Shown here: positions 62,988 through 64,000 of the stretch, piece by piece
How positions within the stretch are numbered: the stretch's first letter is position 1
Layout of the letters: each line of letters opens with the position of its first letter
Source of the DNA: Leguminivora glycinivorella
Lineage: Eukaryota > Arthropoda > Insecta > Lepidoptera > Tortricidae
DNA length: 64,000 nt
NCBI RefSeq assembly: GCF_023078275.1
Contig: NC_062983.1
Coordinates: 9,231,001 to 9,295,000 of the forward strand
Reading direction: 5' to 3'
Translations under genes and position numbers: made by a program
The notes under the pieces: model-generated
What the model was told of the DNA's origin: nothing
Database searches by the model: none
Seen by the model: only the letters and a program-made list of their open reading frames with translations

Positions 62988-64000
62988 GAGATAGTAAATG
63001 TATTAGCACAACATTTCGTAACTTAGTATGCTTGGTATGACAGCTGGTGTTCTAGTGATGAAAAAACTTTTGTACAGATTACCCTGGAGAATGAACGTGC
63101 CAGCGTTGACTATGACTAGGTGAAAACTACTAACGCTCTTGTACTGTGAGTTCTCGGAACTTGATATGAAAAATATTTAGGTATAATATAAACGCAATGT
63201 TTCTCTTAGGATTCCAGTATAAAAATATGGGTGCATAAGTTGCACATAAGAATATGTCCCATAGTTCTTATGTGGGCGAATAAAGAGTTACGGGATTCAC
63301 AAGTTGTTTGTACGTGACTGTGCATTTTAAATTTGATTCGTTGACTAATACACTTTTAGTGCTCCGTACCAATTCTTTTCCTAACTTAGGTCCAATAAAC
63401 CGATTAAATGCGTTTTTTGTCGAGCAGGGACGAGTGGTAATCGATTTAGACTTTTATTTTATACATTTTAGCTGAGAGTATTCTCCGCCTAAATAAGTTT
63501 ATAGTTTTCATACTCACAAAAACAGTTATCGGAATTCGTTAATTTTCTTCGACGTCAATGTTTCATAAGTGTCTTATTTCCATAATTGTTATAAATAGGA
63601 TGTACCTATCATGAAAACAGATCCTTTGGAAGCCTACGCCTGTTGTTTGGTGATTTCCTGATTCATAATTTAAGAGCGCTTTCAAAAAATCTGCTTGCTC
63701 GCATTTCGACGCCGGCGGCGTTGGCGTGCGCCTGTGTGCAGACGCACACTATAACCAGAAGCATAACGATTGTAGCCTGCGGTACAGACATAGCGTGCGA
63801 TCCTCTTCGAACCAACCTTACGTGCGGCTAGAGCGAAAGGGATAACATTCATGGTCGGTACCGCCACGCCGTCAGTAGCGTTGCGGACTAACCATTATTG
63901 ATACTTGCGTAAAAACACCACCATATATATTACATATTTGCATACATGATTTCGTGCAGAAATACTTGACCTTTTAGTTTAATTATTAAACTTATCACAG
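62988..64000. other. Non-coding to window end
   Basis: No repeat copy or coding frame was recognised. A GC-rich block GACGCCGGCGGCGTTGGCG at about 63709 stands out in AT-rich surroundings, and two short ORFs overlap it. Confidence 0.4.

Overview
The window looks like nuclear DNA of an insect, most likely a moth or butterfly. It is AT-rich, gene-poor and packed with repeat types I know from lepidopteran genomes: tRNA-headed SINEs, RTE- and CR1/Jockey-like LINE fragments, foldback MITEs, a (CGGA)n-bearing MITE and a BEL/Pao retrotransposon. No bacterial operon, rRNA, CRISPR array or genuine tRNA gene is visible. The species call is an inference from repeat content and codon style; no species-diagnostic host gene was recognised.

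Layout. 1-21.5 kb holds no supportable host gene. It carries small foldback elements, a SINE fragment followed by a 140-150 bp tandem array (4.29-4.78 kb), a 5'-truncated RTE-type LINE (6.2-7.3 kb, minus), a 428 bp inverted repeat pair (7.47 and 9.99 kb) and a 3.2 kb foldback element (14.8-18.0 kb). 21.56-27.49 kb is a full-length LINE with ORF1 and an endonuclease/RT/RNase H ORF2. It is flanked by a perfect 12 bp target duplication and lies inside the 3' end of an older LINE. 27.5-35 kb holds a hAT MITE with an 8 bp duplication, nested LINE/SINE debris and a decayed tyrosine-recombinase-like (Crypton-type) exon. 35.0-41.2 kb is a second, diverged full-length LINE of the same architecture.

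The only likely host genes are on the minus strand: a first coding exon (45932-45182, with a good Kozak context and 5' splice site) and a 3'-terminal exon of an upstream neighbour (57125-56481). Both encode low-complexity, probably nuclear or regulatory proteins that I could not name. Three abutting foldback MITEs lie about 450-1000 bp upstream of the first gene's ATG.

Between these exons, on the plus strand, lies the most interesting object: a BEL/Pao LTR retrotransposon (50486-56212). By eye its 178 bp LTRs are identical, and a 5 bp target duplication (TTACC) flanks it. Its single intact 1232-codon ORF keeps Gag and protease but has lost the RT palm, part of RNase H and the integrase core without losing frame. 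It looks like a recently mobilised, non-autonomous derivative. 57-64 kb holds a local duplication with a datable MITE insertion, two copies of the TTCCGTAG MITE family, foldbacks and a complete tRNA-headed SINE.

The window is mainly a record of nested and recent transposition around two host genes. I found no convincing new cellular system; the BEL derivative and the candidate frameshift site in the first LINE's ORF2 are the best leads.
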